From positions 4,413,464-4,477,463 of the forward strand of contig NW_008709379.1 of the NCBI RefSeq assembly GCF_000327385.1: DNA of 64,000 nucleotides. The letters are read 5' to 3'. Source of the DNA: Lottia gigantea (taxonomy: Eukaryota > Mollusca > Gastropoda > Lottiidae). Positions within the stretch are counted from its first letter, which is position 1; every line of letters begins with the position of its first letter. Made by a program: the position numbers and the translations under genes. Of the stretch, positions 62,390 through 64,000 are shown in pieces. The notes under the pieces are model-generated. The model was not told the origin of the DNA, ran no database searches, and saw only the letters and a program-made list of their open reading frames with translations.

Positions 62390-64000
62390 CAATGAATGAA
62401 ATATGGAAAACTAATACGAAGATAAATTATCTGAAAATATTGAAATGAAGGTAAAATAAATGAAATACGAAGTTAAATTAAATAAAATATTGGAATGGAT
62501 GTAAACTAAATTAAATACGAAGTTTAATTCAATGAAATATTAGAATGGATGTAAACTAGATGTAATTAAATCATATCAAATATTAGAATGGGGGTTAACT
62601 AAATGAAATACGAAGTTTAATTCAATGAAATATTAGAATGGATGTTAACTAAATGAAATACGAAGTTTAATTCAATAAAATATTGGAATGGATGTTAACT
62701 TAATGAAATACGAAGTTTAATTCAATGAAATATTGGAATGAAGGTAAACTAAATGAAATACGAAGTTTAATTCAATGAAATATTAGAATTGATGTTAACT
62801 AAATGAAATACGAAGTTTAATTCAATGAAATATTAGAATGGATGTTAACTAAATGAAATACGAAGTTAAATTAAATAAAATATTGGAATGGATGTTAACT
62901 AAATGAAATACGAAGTTTAATTCAATGAAATATTAGAATGGATGTTAACTAAATGAAATACGAAGTTAAATTAAATAAAATATTGGAATGGATGTTAACT
63001 AAATGAAATACGAAGTTTAATTCAATGAAATATTAGAATTGATGTTAACTAAATGAAATACGAAGTTTAATTCAATGAAATATTAGAATGGATGTTAACT
63101 AAATGAAATACGAAGTTTAATTTAATGAAATATTAGAATGGATGTAAACTAAATTAAATACGAAGTTAAATTAAATCAAATATTGGAATGGAGGTAAATA
63201 AATGAAATACGAAGTTAAACTAAATGGAATATTGGAATGGATGTAAACTAAATGAAATACGAAGTTTAATTCAATGAAATATTGGAATGGATGTTAACTA
63301 AATGAAATACGAAGTTAAATTTAATGAAATATTAGAATGGATGTAAACTAAATTAAATACGAAGTTAAATTAAATCAAATATTGGAATGGAGGTAAATAA
63401 ATGAAATACGAAGTTAAACTAAATGGAATATTGGAATGGATGTAAACTAAATGAAATACGAAGTTAAACTAAATGGAATATTGGAATGGATGTAAACTAA
63501 ATGAAATACGAAGTTAAATTGAATAAAATATTGGAATGGATGTAAACTACAATGAAATATTAGAATGGATGTTAACTTCATGAAATACGAAGTTTAATTC
63601 AATGAAATATTGGAATGGATGTTAACTAAATGAAATACGAAGTTTAATTCAATGAAATATTAGAATGGGGGTTAACTAAATGAAATACAAAGTTTAATTC
63701 AATGAAATATTAGAATGGATGTTAACTAAATGAAATACGAAGTTTAATTCAATGAAATATTAGAATGGGGGTTAACTAAATGAAATACAAAGTTTAATTC
63801 AATGAAATATTAGAATGGATGTTAACTAAATGAAATACGAAGTTTAATTCAATGAAATATTAGAATTGATGTTAACTAAATGAAATACGAAGTTTAATTC
63901 AATGAAATATTAGAATGGATGTTAACTAAATGAAATACAAAGTTTAATTCAATGAAATATTAGAATGGATGTTAACTTAATGAAATACGAAGTTTAATTC
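62390..64000. repeat. 50-bp tandem satellite, about 32 copies, running off the window
   Basis: Units of exactly 50 bp over most of the array (for example cgaagtttaa at 62611 and 62661). Each is made of two related halves, aatgaaatattagaatgg plus atgttaact, and aaatgaaatacgaag plus tttaattc, so the unit itself looks like an old duplication of about 25 bp. Variant units (gaagttaaattaaat, attggaatgg, gggggttaac) recur in blocks, showing higher-order duplications. The left edge is diverged and the right end is beyond the window. Confidence 0.95.

Overview
This is a 64-kb piece of an AT-rich, intron-containing animal genome. The splice sites, polyadenylation signals, a 7TM receptor gene and HES-type bHLH repressors show it is metazoan. 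The HES sequences, tandem satellites and MITE-like repeats fit a lophotrochozoan, most likely a marine mollusc. The species is inferred, not shown. No bacterial operon, CRISPR array, rRNA gene, intact tRNA gene, retroviral fossil or toxin gene was recognised.

The window holds a head-to-tail cluster of three Hairy/Enhancer-of-split (HES) genes on the + strand and one receptor gene on the - strand. HES gene A (132-868) is only the last exon: the Orange domain and the C-terminal WRPW. Facing it in convergent orientation is a single-exon, atypical rhodopsin-like GPCR (2953-4038, -). HES gene B (17674-22359) has four exons and encodes 295 aa. HES gene C (52489-53791) has three exons and encodes 293 aa. 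B and C each have a proline-containing basic region, helix-loop-helix, Orange domain and terminal WRPW, the layout of Groucho/TLE-recruiting repressors that act directly downstream of Notch.

The most interesting signal is regulatory. B and C each carry three perfect Su(H)/CSL (RBPJ) sites upstream. The site types, order and orientation are the same, the spacing is similar, and the last site lies about 160 bp before the ATG. Both promoters also share a 12-nt TTGATTGACATT block resembling a PBX/PREP site. B has a perfect palindromic kappaB-like site overlapping its middle CSL site. C has a textbook TATA box (about -31) with a TCATTC initiator, an inverted pair of CCAAT boxes and two N-boxes. 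A head-to-head CSL pair lies gene-free at 9621-9755. At least 14 perfect YGTGGGAA sites were found by eye in the window.

Layout: 1-1500 gene A end and 3' UTR; 2326-4038 GPCR with a 29-bp minisatellite in its probable 3' UTR; 4039-17140 intergenic, with the lone CSL pair and a 44-bp satellite (14810-16330); 17142-23420 gene B with promoter and 3' UTR; 23420-51930 a gene desert of about 28 kb holding short CpG-rich islands, a tRNA-derived SINE fragment, MITE-like repeats, a diverged duplication and a G4-prone tract; 51933-53820 gene C; 53821-62390 gene-poor; 62390-64000 a 50-bp satellite running off the window. Most open frames outside the four genes look like chance.
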